Shown piece after piece: positions 20,785 to 30,900 of a stretch of DNA of 64,000 bases. Within the stretch, counting starts at the first letter, position 1. Each line of letters starts with the position of its first letter. The stretch lies in contig SMSO01000032.1 of assembly GCA_004764695.1 (NCBI GenBank), positions 6,654,668-6,718,667 of the forward strand, given 5' to 3'. This DNA is from Schizochytrium sp. TIO01. Lineage: Eukaryota; Sar; Bigyra; Thraustochytrida; Thraustochytriidae. A model generated the notes under the pieces. That model did no database searches and was not told the DNA's origin. It saw nothing but the letters and a program-made list of their open reading frames with translations. The translations under genes were made by a program, and so were the position numbers.

Positions 20785-23784
20785 ATGATCCGGTGTTTGC
20801 TTTTTGTTTTGATTGTTGGATTTGTTGATGCGAGCACTTATAGCAATGGTGTGACTACAGATACAATTCGAGCGGTCAGAATTATACCCAACAGCAGCTA
20901 CTCTTCGTTGGTTCCGAGTGATGAGATTATGGCCGATATAGGCAGCGATTTGAGTACGTTCTATGACTCAAGTTCTGGTGGTAGTTTTGATGTTCACTTA
21001 TTGGTTGATGAGACTACCTATGTGATGGAATCTTTTAGCATTGATGAATCAGATAATTGTTACATCAATGGAGTAGAGGTGACTTCGAGTAGCATGCTTG
21101 TTTATGAAGAAGCTTTTGCTCTCGCGGAAGATAGTGCAAATGCGTCTACATATGACTCTGTTGCTCTGTTCACCCCTTATTGTAACCTGGGGTATGTTGG
21201 AGTTGCTTATGTTGTTGGTTCTCGGTTACATATGAACGTTGCTGCAAGTTCAGTGAATTCAACCGCTTATCTCATGGGAGTTTTAGCGCATGAATTTGGT
21301 CACAATCTTGGTTTGCTGCATGCTCATGCTATTGATGGAGAATATGGTAATGAATATGATGAGATGGGTTCAAAGGCTGAGCCGCTGTTAGCTCAATTTA
21401 GTACCTACTACAAGTACTTTTTGGGGTGGATTCCGGAAGAGAGTATTTTGCAAATGTCACATGGTTTGTATTGCGAAGCGGACGAGTCTTGTGTAAGTGA
21501 TGATACAACTGTGTGGCTCTACGCTCACGATACAGGAGAGGGGTTTAATTCATCTCTGTACTACTGTATTCTTTATCGGTTGGAGTATCCAAATACATAC
21601 ATGACGTTGGAATTCCGATCACTCTATGAGAGTGATCTTCCAGGCGTGATGATGGAATGGGTAACAAGGCGTTATGAAGATATTGCAGGTCCTAGTTACT
21701 TGATCGATCCAACTGGCTTGCCCAGATTGGTGACTGATACAACTGGAGCTGCTTTTGTCCCTGTAAATTCTACCTATGTGTATGATTATCGCGAGGGGGG
21801 GAATGCAGTTGCGGTGACTGTCTTAGAACTTGATGAGGATACTCAGCGCGTGAAAGTCAGAGTAAGGCATATGAATAAAAGTGCCAATGATGTAGATGAA
21901 TTTGAGAATGAACTGCAAAATTTGGCTTCTATTTCTTGTGGCGACACAGTGAATTATACAGAAGCGGTGGGGCGTACATTGTTTCATTTGGAAACTCCCA
22001 ACCCTTCAAAGGTTTCTTTGAATGTAACTTGTGGTGACTACCTAGACGCTTACATTTTTGGAGGCAAACCATTTCATCTATTCAGTGATAGGCAAGGTGA
22101 ATTTAACCTTGCCACATTTAATTCGACTAGCTTGTATGATTGGAATCGGGCATTTGATGTTTCCGGTGTTGAATACTGTTCTGCGGATGCTTGCAATGTT
22201 GCTTTAACGGTTTCTCCATTTCTAAGTTATGCGGGCGAGATGATCTTTTATGCTGTTCCTGGAGTCTCAAGTGGACCCGCTGGGACTGTTTATGTGAATG
22301 ACCAATATGAAGTGTACCTTAAATCAGTGTACATGGGGTACTATGGGATTTATTATTATTGCTGGGTCTTTTGCACCAGTTTGGCATGCGGTTCGTTTTA
22401 CGGATTGGTCGGTTCGACCACACTCATTTATCTATCCGAACTGACGGAGGACGATATTGCTTTTACTTATCCTATTACCACCAGTTCTTCGCGAAGTTGG
22501 ACCTCCGCTTGCACTTCCGAAAGCCGGACTGCAGATTTACAAAATGCTTATGCATACCCTACCCGATACTTTACTGAAAATTTTGAGGTACACACCTTTG
22601 CCAATGACAGTAACTATCTTCTCATTACGGGCGGTGTAGATGGTGCTACTGCGGAAGTTGTTTGTGATGTGATTTACTGTGGTAGTAATATGTTCATGAA
22701 TGAATCGAGTGGTCTTTGCGAACCATGTGGTCAAGGTATGATGTCGGAACCGAACAGCACTAGCTGTGTTGTGGATTGTTCTTATCTAATGCTGGAATCT
22801 CCATACGTGAGTTCAACTGGAGTGATGAAAACGACGGGTAAATATGTAGATTTAAAGGATTCTTGGGAGTTATATTCTAATGGTGGACGGGATACGAGTT
22901 ATTTACTATACTTCCTTAATACTCAGGGGTGGGTTCTTGGGACTGGTTCTGTTGCTTCTGCAGCCTATTCTTATGAGGTGAGTGCGAGCAATTACCGACA
23001 TCCAGTGCTCGGTGAATCTGGAGTTGAATCTGGATATTCCTTGACATGTATGTGTGCAGATTTCCCTTTTTGTGGAGAATGCGATGGTCTTGGCGATGGT
23101 GCAATGGTAAGTCCTCTCGATGGTACCTCTTGTTTTGTTCCGTACGAATCTATCTACGTAACATCTAACGAAAATCATAGTATAGCAGGGAATTATAACT
23201 TCAGCACTATGACAGATGGTTATCCAGTCTTTAGCTCTGCGAATTATACTCTGACTCGTGATTACTCTGGTGAGTGGTCGTTCGTTGCTCTTGTTAACTC
23301 CTCGACTGTGGCTACGAAGTCAGAAAGCATTAGCGTCTTTTGGCCAACGAATATTAGCAGTACAACGGCGTGGTCAACTGGTTATCTTTCTATTGCTCCA
23401 CAAGAGAACTCTCTTGTCATGCAGGACATCTATTCTTCAACATTTTTTGCTATAACTCCTGCACCAACATCGTCACCTACTATGCCGACGCCTTTACCAA
23501 CATCGTCACCTACAGTTTCACCCACGGCTCCAACTCCTGCACCAACAATGAGACCTACGCTTGGAAATCCTTCTTCAGCACCTACGATTTCAGATGATAC
23601 TAGTCTTTCTTACTTAAAGGAACTGTTTGAACAAATTGGTTCAAATCATATTTATCTAGGTCTCACAGTCGGTGCACTTTCTTTGCTCTGTTTTATGGTG
23701 ATTTATCGTTTTGTTTATTATAATAGGTCTCATCAGATTGCAACACAGTATAATTTCGCGAATCAAATTGATGACTTTTCATAA
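20785..23784 (+). CDS. Gametolysin-like (M11-type) metalloprotease with signal peptide and C-terminal anchor
   Basis: About 999 aa from the ATG at 20785. A hydrophobic signal peptide (RCLLFVLIVGFVDA) is followed by a metzincin domain: the zinc motif HEFGHNLGLLH (His169, Glu170, His173, His179) and a downstream Met-turn in YDEMGS (Met194), the pattern of peptidase family M11. The middle ~600 residues are Cys-rich and rich in Tyr, Ser and Thr with many N-x-S/T sites, so extracellular. A Pro/Thr/Ser stalk (about 895-930, PTPAPT-like repeats) leads to a single membrane helix near 950-975 and a short basic tail. It probably sits on a cell or virion surface and cuts glycoprotein or wall material. 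It is uninterrupted, unlike several neighbours, and ends 24 bases from the convergent nuclease-kinase gene. Confidence 0.85.
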   Translation: MIRCLLFVLIVGFVDASTYSNGVTTDTIRAVRIIPNSSYSSLVPSDEIMADIGSDLSTFYDSSSGGSFDVHLLVDETTYVMESFSIDESDNCYINGVEVTSSSMLVYEEAFALAEDSANASTYDSVALFTPYCNLGYVGVAYVVGSRLHMNVAASSVNSTAYLMGVLAHEFGHNLGLLHAHAIDGEYGNEYDEMGSKAEPLLAQFSTYYKYFLGWIPEESILQMSHGLYCEADESCVSDDTTVWLYAHDTGEGFNSSLYYCILYRLEYPNTYMTLEFRSLYESDLPGVMMEWVTRRYEDIAGPSYLIDPTGLPRLVTDTTGAAFVPVNSTYVYDYREGGNAVAVTVLELDEDTQRVKVRVRHMNKSANDVDEFENELQNLASISCGDTVNYTEAVGRTLFHLETPNPSKVSLNVTCGDYLDAYIFGGKPFHLFSDRQGEFNLATFNSTSLYDWNRAFDVSGVEYCSADACNVALTVSPFLSYAGEMIFYAVPGVSSGPAGTVYVNDQYEVYLKSVYMGYYGIYYYCWVFCTSLACGSFYGLVGSTTLIYLSELTEDDIAFTYPITTSSSRSWTSACTSESRTADLQNAYAYPTRYFTENFEVHTFANDSNYLLITGGVDGATAEVVCDVIYCGSNMFMNESSGLCEPCGQGMMSEPNSTSCVVDCSYLMLESPYVSSTGVMKTTGKYVDLKDSWELYSNGGRDTSYLLYFLNTQGWVLGTGSVASAAYSYEVSASNYRHPVLGESGVESGYSLTCMCADFPFCGECDGLGDGAMVSPLDGTSCFVPYESIYVTSNENHSIAGNYNFSTMTDGYPVFSSANYTLTRDYSGEWSFVALVNSSTVATKSESISVFWPTNISSTTAWSTGYLSIAPQENSLVMQDIYSSTFFAITPAPTSSPTMPTPLPTSSPTVSPTAPTPAPTMRPTLGNPSSAPTISDDTSLSYLKELFEQIGSNHIYLGLTVGALSLLCFMVIYRFVYYNRSHQIATQYNFANQIDDFS

Positions 23785-23808
23785 ATGTTTTATTTTTAAT
23801 TGAGGTTT

Positions 23809-25947
23809 TCATTTTGGAGTTGTTCTTTCCCTCTCCAACGCAAGTCGAAGTCTAGCAATCTCTCGACTAGCGCTTAGTGCGAAGTCTTCCTCACTCATTT
23901 CTGACTTGCCAACGGACATGCCGAAGTCGATGATGACAGGCCTTTGAGTTTCCTTGTTGTATAGGATATTACGGGTCGCCACATCACCATGCAGTACACC
24001 ATGGGAGTGAATGTCATCGAGAGCATCCACTGCCTTTTCCACAAAGTCATCGGTGATGTCTTCAGGTCTTAAAGGTTCGCCAGAATACTTTGTTCCGAGG
24101 CCGTAAAGAAATCTTTCATCGAAAACGCCACAATCGATGAACACTGGGATGTGTATTCCTTGCAGCGGTTCTAATTGCTTGTAAATTTCAGCTTCATTGT
24201 CAAGTTCGTGCATCTGATCTGCTTGCTTAACAAGGTCCAATACCTTCACCACGTTGTCGCTCTTATCATCTCCTGCTTCGTGGAAGTTCAAACGAAATAC
24301 TGACCCTGTGCGACCGGGTGAAAGCGCGGTGCACCCAGCCTTGCGTAGCTTGACTAGTTCGACCGCTTCACCATCCTTTGTATATTTTGCACCATACTTA
24401 TTTAGTGTCGAAGAAGGTGGTCGTCCATTTGGTGACGAAGTCCGTGGTGATACATTTTTCGGCCTCTTTTCGTCCAGTGCGCTATCACATTCACGTGGTA
24501 GATTTTTCCTACCAATCGGATCATTCGATTTGCAGGGAACCATCATAGAATCTCCATAACCTTGGAAATCCATAACTCGTTCATCAGCAGCGAGAAGAAT
24601 AGCGAGTGCAACGAGCTGCAACGTACTGATTTTCTTATTTTCAGTATCACCCTCTTGATCCCATAAAATAGCTTCCGTGATAAGCAGATGTCCCCGCCCG
24701 TCTCTAATGAAAACATGAGTGTGTATATAGTTCGTGTAAATACCAACCAAAACCTCATTCGAAACCATGTAGTTGTAAAGTTGACGAATGACCGAATGGT
24801 CTTCATGCCGCTGTGAACCACAGAGAGGATTTAGGCATTCTTTATTACAATAATCATTAGCGAGTTTAGTAGTGGTGGGAAACCCAGGACCTTTGAATTC
24901 GCCCATGATCAACGGTTTGCGGTTACCGTCTTCTGACTTACAATTGATAGCAAAGTCTGCGCGACCTACTAGTCCTCCAGTCACAAGGTTTCCATACAAA
25001 GAGAGATCTTGAGGAATGGAATTGTTTTCAGCGGACGTCTGATTGAGTGCACGTGTTAGACAATGGATGGCATTTCTAAACGCATTGTCGACTGAACTTT
25101 CATTGTTAAGTTTTACGTTGAGACTATAACATGCAAATTCATTGACAAAGTCGACTGTAGTCTCGACGTTATTCAGGATATCAATGTAGCCATGGTCTTC
25201 ACAATAGTTCCAGAAATCTAATGTATAAAAATTTTCCACCTGCAAGGGTGATACAGGGTATGACATTAAGTTCGCAAGACTTGTCTTGTTTGCGGTTAAT
25301 TCACCCTCCTGTTGCCAGTTTGGTAGATGTACTTTGGTGGCATCCATCATCTTCTTCGGTTCCGGAGATGACTGTAACCGTTCTCTTAGCGTTGAGATGT
25401 CTTTATCGGTAGAGGTTATAATATCATGCACTTTTGCAAGGCGGACCTTATCTGTAAGAATTTCTTGCTTGGTCACTTCTAACGACTTTTCTTTTTTGAG
25501 AAGGTCTTTCATCGAATCAATGCAAAGGGCCATGGACTTGTGACTGGGTAAAACCCCGAAATGCTCTTCGAAATCTATTGCAGTAAACATATCACGACAA
25601 AAAGCTCTAAGAAAGTCGTAGTCATCATCATTTCCTAGCTTTTTTATTATTCGCTGCTCGAGTCGCTCGATATCTCGCGAAAGCTTGGCTTTTTCATCCT
25701 TGAGGTCCTCAAGTGCTCGATCCATACGCTTGTACTCCTCAATCTTTTCTGCATTCAAAGTTAAAGACCGTTGCAAGAGGGATTCATCATCTCCTGGGAG
25801 TGTGCTTACGCGCCTGAAAGTGGTGCGTATGTTTGGACTGTTTGTGAACATCTGAATTGATGAGGGGCGAGATTCACGTCTACTAGCGGCACTCCTTGCG
25901 AAATTGGAGGCTGCATTTCTAACTCCCCTGATAGTAGCACCTATCAT
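23809..25947 (-). CDS. CRN-like nuclease-kinase fusion protein, copy 1
   Basis: 712 aa. The N-terminal ~200 residues are charged and coiled-coil-like. A PD-(D/E)XK nuclease-like core follows (GRADF with Asp331, then GEFKGP with Glu350 and Lys352). The C-terminal third is a small protein kinase: HGDVATRN with Asp655, and IDFG with Asp674. This order, nuclease then eukaryotic-type kinase, is known from the Crinkler/CR effector families of oomycetes, chytrids and other protists. The catalytic residues of both domains are present, so the protein could be active. The neighbouring copy at 32545-34656 is a paralogue in the same direction with a similar layout. The first ~35 codons and the upstream ~0.75 kb are nearly the same in both, while the rest has diverged. 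No signal peptide is visible. Function is inferred from domains only. Confidence 0.8.
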   Translation of the reverse strand: MIGATIRGVRNAASNFARSAASRRESRPSSIQMFTNSPNIRTTFRRVSTLPGDDESLLQRSLTLNAEKIEEYKRMDRALEDLKDEKAKLSRDIERLEQRIIKKLGNDDDYDFLRAFCRDMFTAIDFEEHFGVLPSHKSMALCIDSMKDLLKKEKSLEVTKQEILTDKVRLAKVHDIITSTDKDISTLRERLQSSPEPKKMMDATKVHLPNWQQEGELTANKTSLANLMSYPVSPLQVENFYTLDFWNYCEDHGYIDILNNVETTVDFVNEFACYSLNVKLNNESSVDNAFRNAIHCLTRALNQTSAENNSIPQDLSLYGNLVTGGLVGRADFAINCKSEDGNRKPLIMGEFKGPGFPTTTKLANDYCNKECLNPLCGSQRHEDHSVIRQLYNYMVSNEVLVGIYTNYIHTHVFIRDGRGHLLITEAILWDQEGDTENKKISTLQLVALAILLAADERVMDFQGYGDSMMVPCKSNDPIGRKNLPRECDSALDEKRPKNVSPRTSSPNGRPPSSTLNKYGAKYTKDGEAVELVKLRKAGCTALSPGRTGSVFRLNFHEAGDDKSDNVVKVLDLVKQADQMHELDNEAEIYKQLEPLQGIHIPVFIDCGVFDERFLYGLGTKYSGEPLRPEDITDDFVEKAVDALDDIHSHGVLHGDVATRNILYNKETQRPVIIDFGMSVGKSEMSEEDFALSASREIARLRLALERERTTPK

Positions 25948-26625
25948 GGTGTTCGTTCGAACGATTGGGTTTTGCTGCTCTTGAGAACTAGGTTTGGATG
26001 CTTCCTCTATTGTTTATACTTGATTTACTAATGAATGGTACTAGTAGATATTCTTACTTATTTATTTGTTTCTTACACACAAACCCATGTCTTCTTCTAC
26101 ACTGCACGAGGGATAAATTATAAAACAACCTCTGAATATCATTACGATCTATATAGGTGAAATAATATGCTAAGTATTCTTTTTTTTAAATTACTAGCTA
26201 GTATTTTGCGAAACCCATAATAATCCGCGAATTAAAGTCTGCAGTGCTCGTTTGCATAACTTTGATGCCGTGGCTGGTGGCGTGGCCGCAGCGTCCACGA
26301 ATCTATTTCTCTCCTCGCACGCGCCGTATGCCGTGTGCGCGCACGCACACGCGCTCATTCTACCCATCTCTCCCTCCACTGTTCGATCACGCAAGTCAAA
26401 CGTTGTGATGATTCGATGCAAGTGGGTAAGATCGATGCCCCCGCTCGCCAAGGCCAAGGACAACTTTCCATGCATCGTTTGACTGCGTAAGTCGAAAGTT
26501 GTGCAGGTTGTGCTGGCTCGTGCCGGTAGGTAGGAGAAGAGAAGATCGGTCATCGACCTCGATCAAGCGTAAGTCGCGAGTTGTGCAGGCAGTGCTAAGC
26601 AGGAGAGGAGAATTGAAGATCTTTT
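25850..26625. repeat. Upstream region shared with second nuclease-kinase gene, copy 1
   Basis: This ~0.78-kb stretch, from inside the first codons of the gene outward, matches 34550-35368 with only scattered substitutions and small indels. Shared landmarks include the gene start, an AT-rich block with TTATTTATTTG, CACTGCACGAGGGATAAA, a GC-rich block rich in GCACGCACACGCGC, and spaced copies of a GTAAGTCGAAAGTTGTG motif (26390, 26485, 26567). It is probably a promoter and leader; no convincing frame is conserved across both copies. Confidence 0.85.
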
Positions 26626-26674
26626 CCGTAGGATTCGCATTTGTTGGACGTGTGAAAAGAGAGAGGAGCGTCAT

Positions 26675-27139
26675 ATGAGACTAGAAAATGAGTGGAACGA
26701 GCGTTTTCATTCTTGGGGATTTCACCCTTCGAGCCATGATCGCATCATCAAAGATAGTGCATGTAAGGTAGTAAACCGTCGGCGTGCTGACTTTGTTTTT
26801 TCAGATAATGACTTACCCTATTATATTGTGGTCGAATGCGATGAAGAAAGTCACAGTGGTTATGACATAGCATGTGAAATGAAAAGATTGCAGGAAATTC
26901 ATGATCAGTTAATTGGTAATGGAAGAAGTGTGAAGCCTTTGGTGATTATCCGTTTCAACCCGAACTCTCGACATGAAAGCCTGGAAAAGGAAGTTAAAGG
27001 AGCCCTAGAAGATGCACTCAAAGGGCAAGTGGACTACTCTGATGCGCGTGGAGTCAATTTATTTAAAGTGATAGGTTATGGACAAACGCGGCAAGAAAAA
27101 TACAGAGAGGAGCGTCTTACCTATCGCTTAAAAATTTGA
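26675..27139 (+). CDS. Giant-virus-type nuclease-fold protein
   Basis: 154 aa from ATG at 26675 to TGA. The sequence has RRADFVF, then a strand with VVECDEESHSGYD, a helix with CEMKRLQEI, and VIIRFNPNS. This arrangement is a small restriction-endonuclease-like (Vsr/PD-(D/E)XK-related) family that I know as widespread in algal and amoebal giant viruses; its biochemical role is not established. The usual catalytic Lys after the Glu is not obvious (ECDEESH), so activity is uncertain. The start lies at the far edge of the duplicated upstream region. The 3' end meets the heliorhodopsin gene tail to tail, and the original heliorhodopsin stop (27128) overlaps this gene's stop by 12 bases. Confidence 0.7.
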   Translation: MRLENEWNERFHSWGFHPSSHDRIIKDSACKVVNRRRADFVFSDNDLPYYIVVECDEESHSGYDIACEMKRLQEIHDQLIGNGRSVKPLVIIRFNPNSRHESLEKEVKGALEDALKGQVDYSDARGVNLFKVIGYGQTRQEKYREERLTYRLKI

Positions 27140-27858
27140 CTCGATTCCACCAAAGCATATCCACACTAAAAGCAACTTGGAGGTCAGTGACAAAAGGTTG
27201 TACCATCCATCCATAGTAAGCACAGCACTTCCTCGTCAGTTAACATGCGTTCTTCCCTCACCACATAGATATACTGTACTAACGCAAAGCATGAAAACAT
27301 GAAGAATTCAATGAAAAAAATAGCAATGACAAAGTGTGGTACGTCATGGTTGATTTCTGCAAAGAAAGACCAACTGATAATAACCCATGCGAAAAGGTAA
27401 GGAATGCAACCGAGCCAGAATGGTTTGATCATCAATCTCGATTTATCACCTGTAAAAGGGAGGATGTCTTCTAGATACCCAAAGACCATTGTTGTCATCA
27501 TGAGACCGGCAATGCCTGTGAGAGTGAAAATGTCATCTATTCTGCATAAGATTGCAATAATGACGGCCATGATCGATGCAGTGATGGAGTACTCTAAAAA
27601 GCGCATGGAACCGATGTTTCCAATGCGAATAAGATATGCGTAGAAGCAGTGAAACGCGGCCGTAATTCCTGAAAAGAGGGCAAGTCCGCTGAAGACTGAA
27701 GGCGTCCACCATGTGGTATCTATGTCACCTAATGTTAAGACCACTCTCCCTTTGTTTGGATCCACTGAGAGAACAACCATAGCAATGGTAGACGCAAGGT
27801 GCAAAAGTGCACAAACAATGTTGAACTGCCATGTTGAACAATAGGAAATGATACTCAT
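27128..27858 (-). pseudogene. Heliorhodopsin broken by a tetranucleotide slip before the last helix
   Basis: The open frame (27858 down to TGA at 27184, 224 aa) covers helices 1-6 of a heliorhodopsin. Hallmarks are RFLEYSITASIM in helix 3 (counter-ion Glu89), PFWLGCIPY, and FSCFALVQY in helix 6. Heliorhodopsins are retinal photoreceptors with inverted topology, found in bacteria, archaea, algae and several viruses. The frame is lost at a (CCAT)3 tract, 27203-27214 on the plus strand. In the other frame, helix 7 continues as LLSLTSKLLLVW with the Schiff-base lysine (codon 27176-27178) and a TAA at 27128. One more four-base unit would keep the frame. As assembled, the product lacks the lysine and cannot bind retinal. 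The start lies 61 bases from the divergent 1,510-aa gene. Confidence 0.85.
27203..27214. repeat. (CCAT)3 tract at the heliorhodopsin frameshift
   Basis: Three CCAT units on the plus strand (ATGG on the coding strand). The frame before the tract and the frame after it are consistent with four units, so a one-unit loss explains the break. Confidence 0.85.
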
Positions 27859-27919
27859 AGACTAGTCATTATATGTATAAAGTGAATCTGAATTATAATA
27901 ATAGTAGCTGGCTTACATC
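27859..27919. promoter_or_regulatory. Short AT-rich divergent promoter
   Basis: Only 61 bases separate the heliorhodopsin start and the 1,510-aa gene start. The interval is almost entirely A/T with ATTATATGTATAAAG and TTATAATAATAG stretches, so both start signals must be packed here or within the coding regions. Confidence 0.5.
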
Positions 27920-30900
27920 ATGTCGGAAGCGGTTTACGAGGATGTGCTTAGGCGGGCAGTTCGTCTAAGAGATGAAAACCCACAGTTCAAGCGTCAACTC
28001 AATCGAATCATTCTCCACATAACCAACAGTATGTCGTATGCAGAGGTTCTTGAACAGAATGCGAAACTAGATGAATTTGATCATCAGGTTGAAGATGGTA
28101 CGAATGAAGGTAGTAAAACCGTGCAGGATGCTGAAAATACGCTACCTGAGTCTCCACAATTGCTTGCTCAAACATCAGGGGACGGGAAAAAGAGAGGACG
28201 GTCGATTGTCAAAAAGGAGGATAAAGAGTTGAACGCTTCGCTCACAAGAGAATCAGAGCAATACTTGAAGGAATTGTTAACCACAAAGGGTTTTCATAAG
28301 CTAAAATCTTTCGGTCCAGCTATGTTGGAGTCTTTTGGATTCGATGATGGCAACTATTTGGGTTATTCTTCGGCGGATGCGAGGGTCTATGAGATTGTTC
28401 ATATCCTCGAGGATATCATCAATAAAACAAGTCCTGATCAAGAACATGTTTCGATTCATATTGAAACTAATATTACTTATCACGTTACAACTCAAAGATT
28501 TCATAACTTGGACGACACTGTCAATTTTATTTACAACATTCTTGTAGAAGATCCGGATGAGGCTAGATACTATTCGTTACCAATTGTTCTAGATAATTTT
28601 GAAGATGATTCAAGTGAGGAAGATGATCAAGAAGAAGATGACCTCCATGCAAATCTTTTAATTTTAGATTTAAAAGAGCATTCTGTCATTCATTTTGAAC
28701 CACACGGGAGGGGAACACGGCTGTATGATGTTGAAGTGTTCACAGCAAGGATGAGGGAATTAGTTGAAAGGTCATTTAGGAAGTTCAATAAACAAGAGAA
28801 AACAAAGTACTTTCTGTTGGTTGTGGGGTCAGGGGCTGAAGCAGAAGAGAATTCAGAGAAAGATGGGATTCCCTGGAGATTTCTTACAAACTTAAGTCAA
28901 TCATTCGGCCGTATCGGTCCTCAATCAAGTTCAGGGCGTTGGTACCGCCAGAATGTTAACTTACGCGTTACGAAAAGAACATCTGATCTTGAGACTCTTT
29001 GGACGCAAAGACTCACAGACGGATTCTGTTTCGCGTGGTGTTTGCTAGTTACCTATGTGGTCTTGGCTCCAGTTGATTATACTGATGCTAAATCCAAAGT
29101 AGGATTCAAAGGAGAATTTGGGGAGGCCTCTGCTGATGGAACCACTTTGCGTGACAGGTTTGACATCACTGCCGAAAGTTTTGATCCTACTCTTCTTTTC
29201 GATCGATTTGTGAATTTCCACAATTGCTCAGGCGAATTTATGGGACAGACCATGCTGCGCTTTGCTAGTTTTATCGCTAAATGTGATAAAACTCTCATTC
29301 GGGAACTGGCTATCTTTGGCGATCAGATAGAAATTGACGAGGGTGACTCTAGGACATTATCTGAAGAACTCATCCCCGTGCGACTAACTTCACTAATGAG
29401 TCCTTACTTTGAGCATGTTGAAATTTTATCGACGAGAATTTCCATGACTCCTGGAAATATTGTCATCCCTCCAAATGTAATCAATCTATTGTCTCATCAT
29501 GCAGACAGTGGCGATTCAAGCAATTCTCCAGGGTCCTTGTCTGGTTATGCACAAATGGTCATCGTAATCGTTCAACGGGACAACGCTTTATTGTATTTGA
29601 TGCTTTCACCGCGAAAGAGGCAGTACTGTATTCAATTCACTTCCGATAGTCTCTTACAGCGCATTCCTATCGATGAAAGTCTTGATCGAGAAATTGAAAA
29701 CTATGGTAAGGGTACATGGAAGAAACAATTATTAAATACGAAACAATTGGTTCCGACGAGTTCAATTGTTGATGGCTTTGCGCTGAATTATGAATCCTCG
29801 GCATTAAGCACTCTTGAACGTCAGTTTCTTACCATACTATTGCAAGTTTGGTTGTTTTGTGTTGTTCACATTTTGAATCCTCAAGTCGATGGGGGGGACT
29901 TATTCGAAATGGTCAAGTTGAAAGATGCAATTTTAGATGATTCTGATTTTGCGGTAGTCAAGTTTAAATTGATTCGAAAAGATGCTCAAAATAGGCGCTT
30001 AAATTGGACAAAGCTAGCCTTGCTCAATAGGTTCAGACTTTACCTTTTGGACGGTCTTGAGCTGGAATATTGGCAGTCCATAAAGCGTTACTCAATCGAT
30101 ATCATTCCTGAATCTTATAAAGAAGCGATCGATGAATCCTTGAATAGTAGCGAATTTATAGAGGAGCTTGATGGAGAAATCATCCCAACAATCCTATCTC
30201 AGTTGGACACTGAAGATCCTGAAGACATGCAATGGTTAAGCTCAATGACTAAACTAAGGGATTTGGGGATTATGTACAAATTATGTGAAGGTTATTCAGA
30301 AGTTAATGAGAATAATGCCGATGAAGTGCTCGCTCTGTTTGATCAGATTCTGAATTATAAGTACATGAAAGTGCAGGAGGTCATTCCCAAATTACTCAAC
30401 AATCTAGATAACGAGGCAATTCGATCAATGGACGAATCATCAGTGTCGTCTAGTGTTTACTTTAAAGTTGTGGTCCATTATCTAAAGGTTTTCATGCCCG
30501 GTGCTCCTTTGGATACCATCGCTGGCTTGATCTTGTGCGCTTCACTTTTGAAACATATTCCTCATTTTTGGATGATTGTTGCAAAATCCTACATGGAATG
30601 CATTGACATGGTATCCACTAATGATTTTACCAATGGCTTCGAGCAATTGTGTATTGCGAGTCAAATGACCATTTCTTTGAAAATGTTCCCCCGTAAGACT
30701 TTCATCATGAAAAAGGTGAATTTCAGAACCTTTAGAAAAATGTTTGACGAATCTATTCAACAGAAGGAGGTGATACAATTTCAAGAAATCTTCCAGTCAT
30801 TGGAAGCGGATTTGGAACCGTTATCATGGGTGATGAAACAAGTACCACCTGAGCAATTTCCTGATGTGATCTTGGCAATTTTTGACAATGATAGCATTCC

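Noticed and set aside
26252-26482. A 76-codon frame with a similar-looking partner at 35018-35248
   Set aside because: The two agree only because the DNA is duplicated. A ten-base indel puts the C-terminal halves in different frames, so coding is not conserved.
26675-27183. An intron restoring heliorhodopsin helix 7
   Set aside because: Helix 7 follows directly in the shifted frame within a few codons, leaving no room for an intron.
27184-27260. Programmed ribosomal frameshifting in the heliorhodopsin
   Set aside because: There is no slippery heptamer at the site, and the ATGG tract offers a simple four-base loss as the cause.
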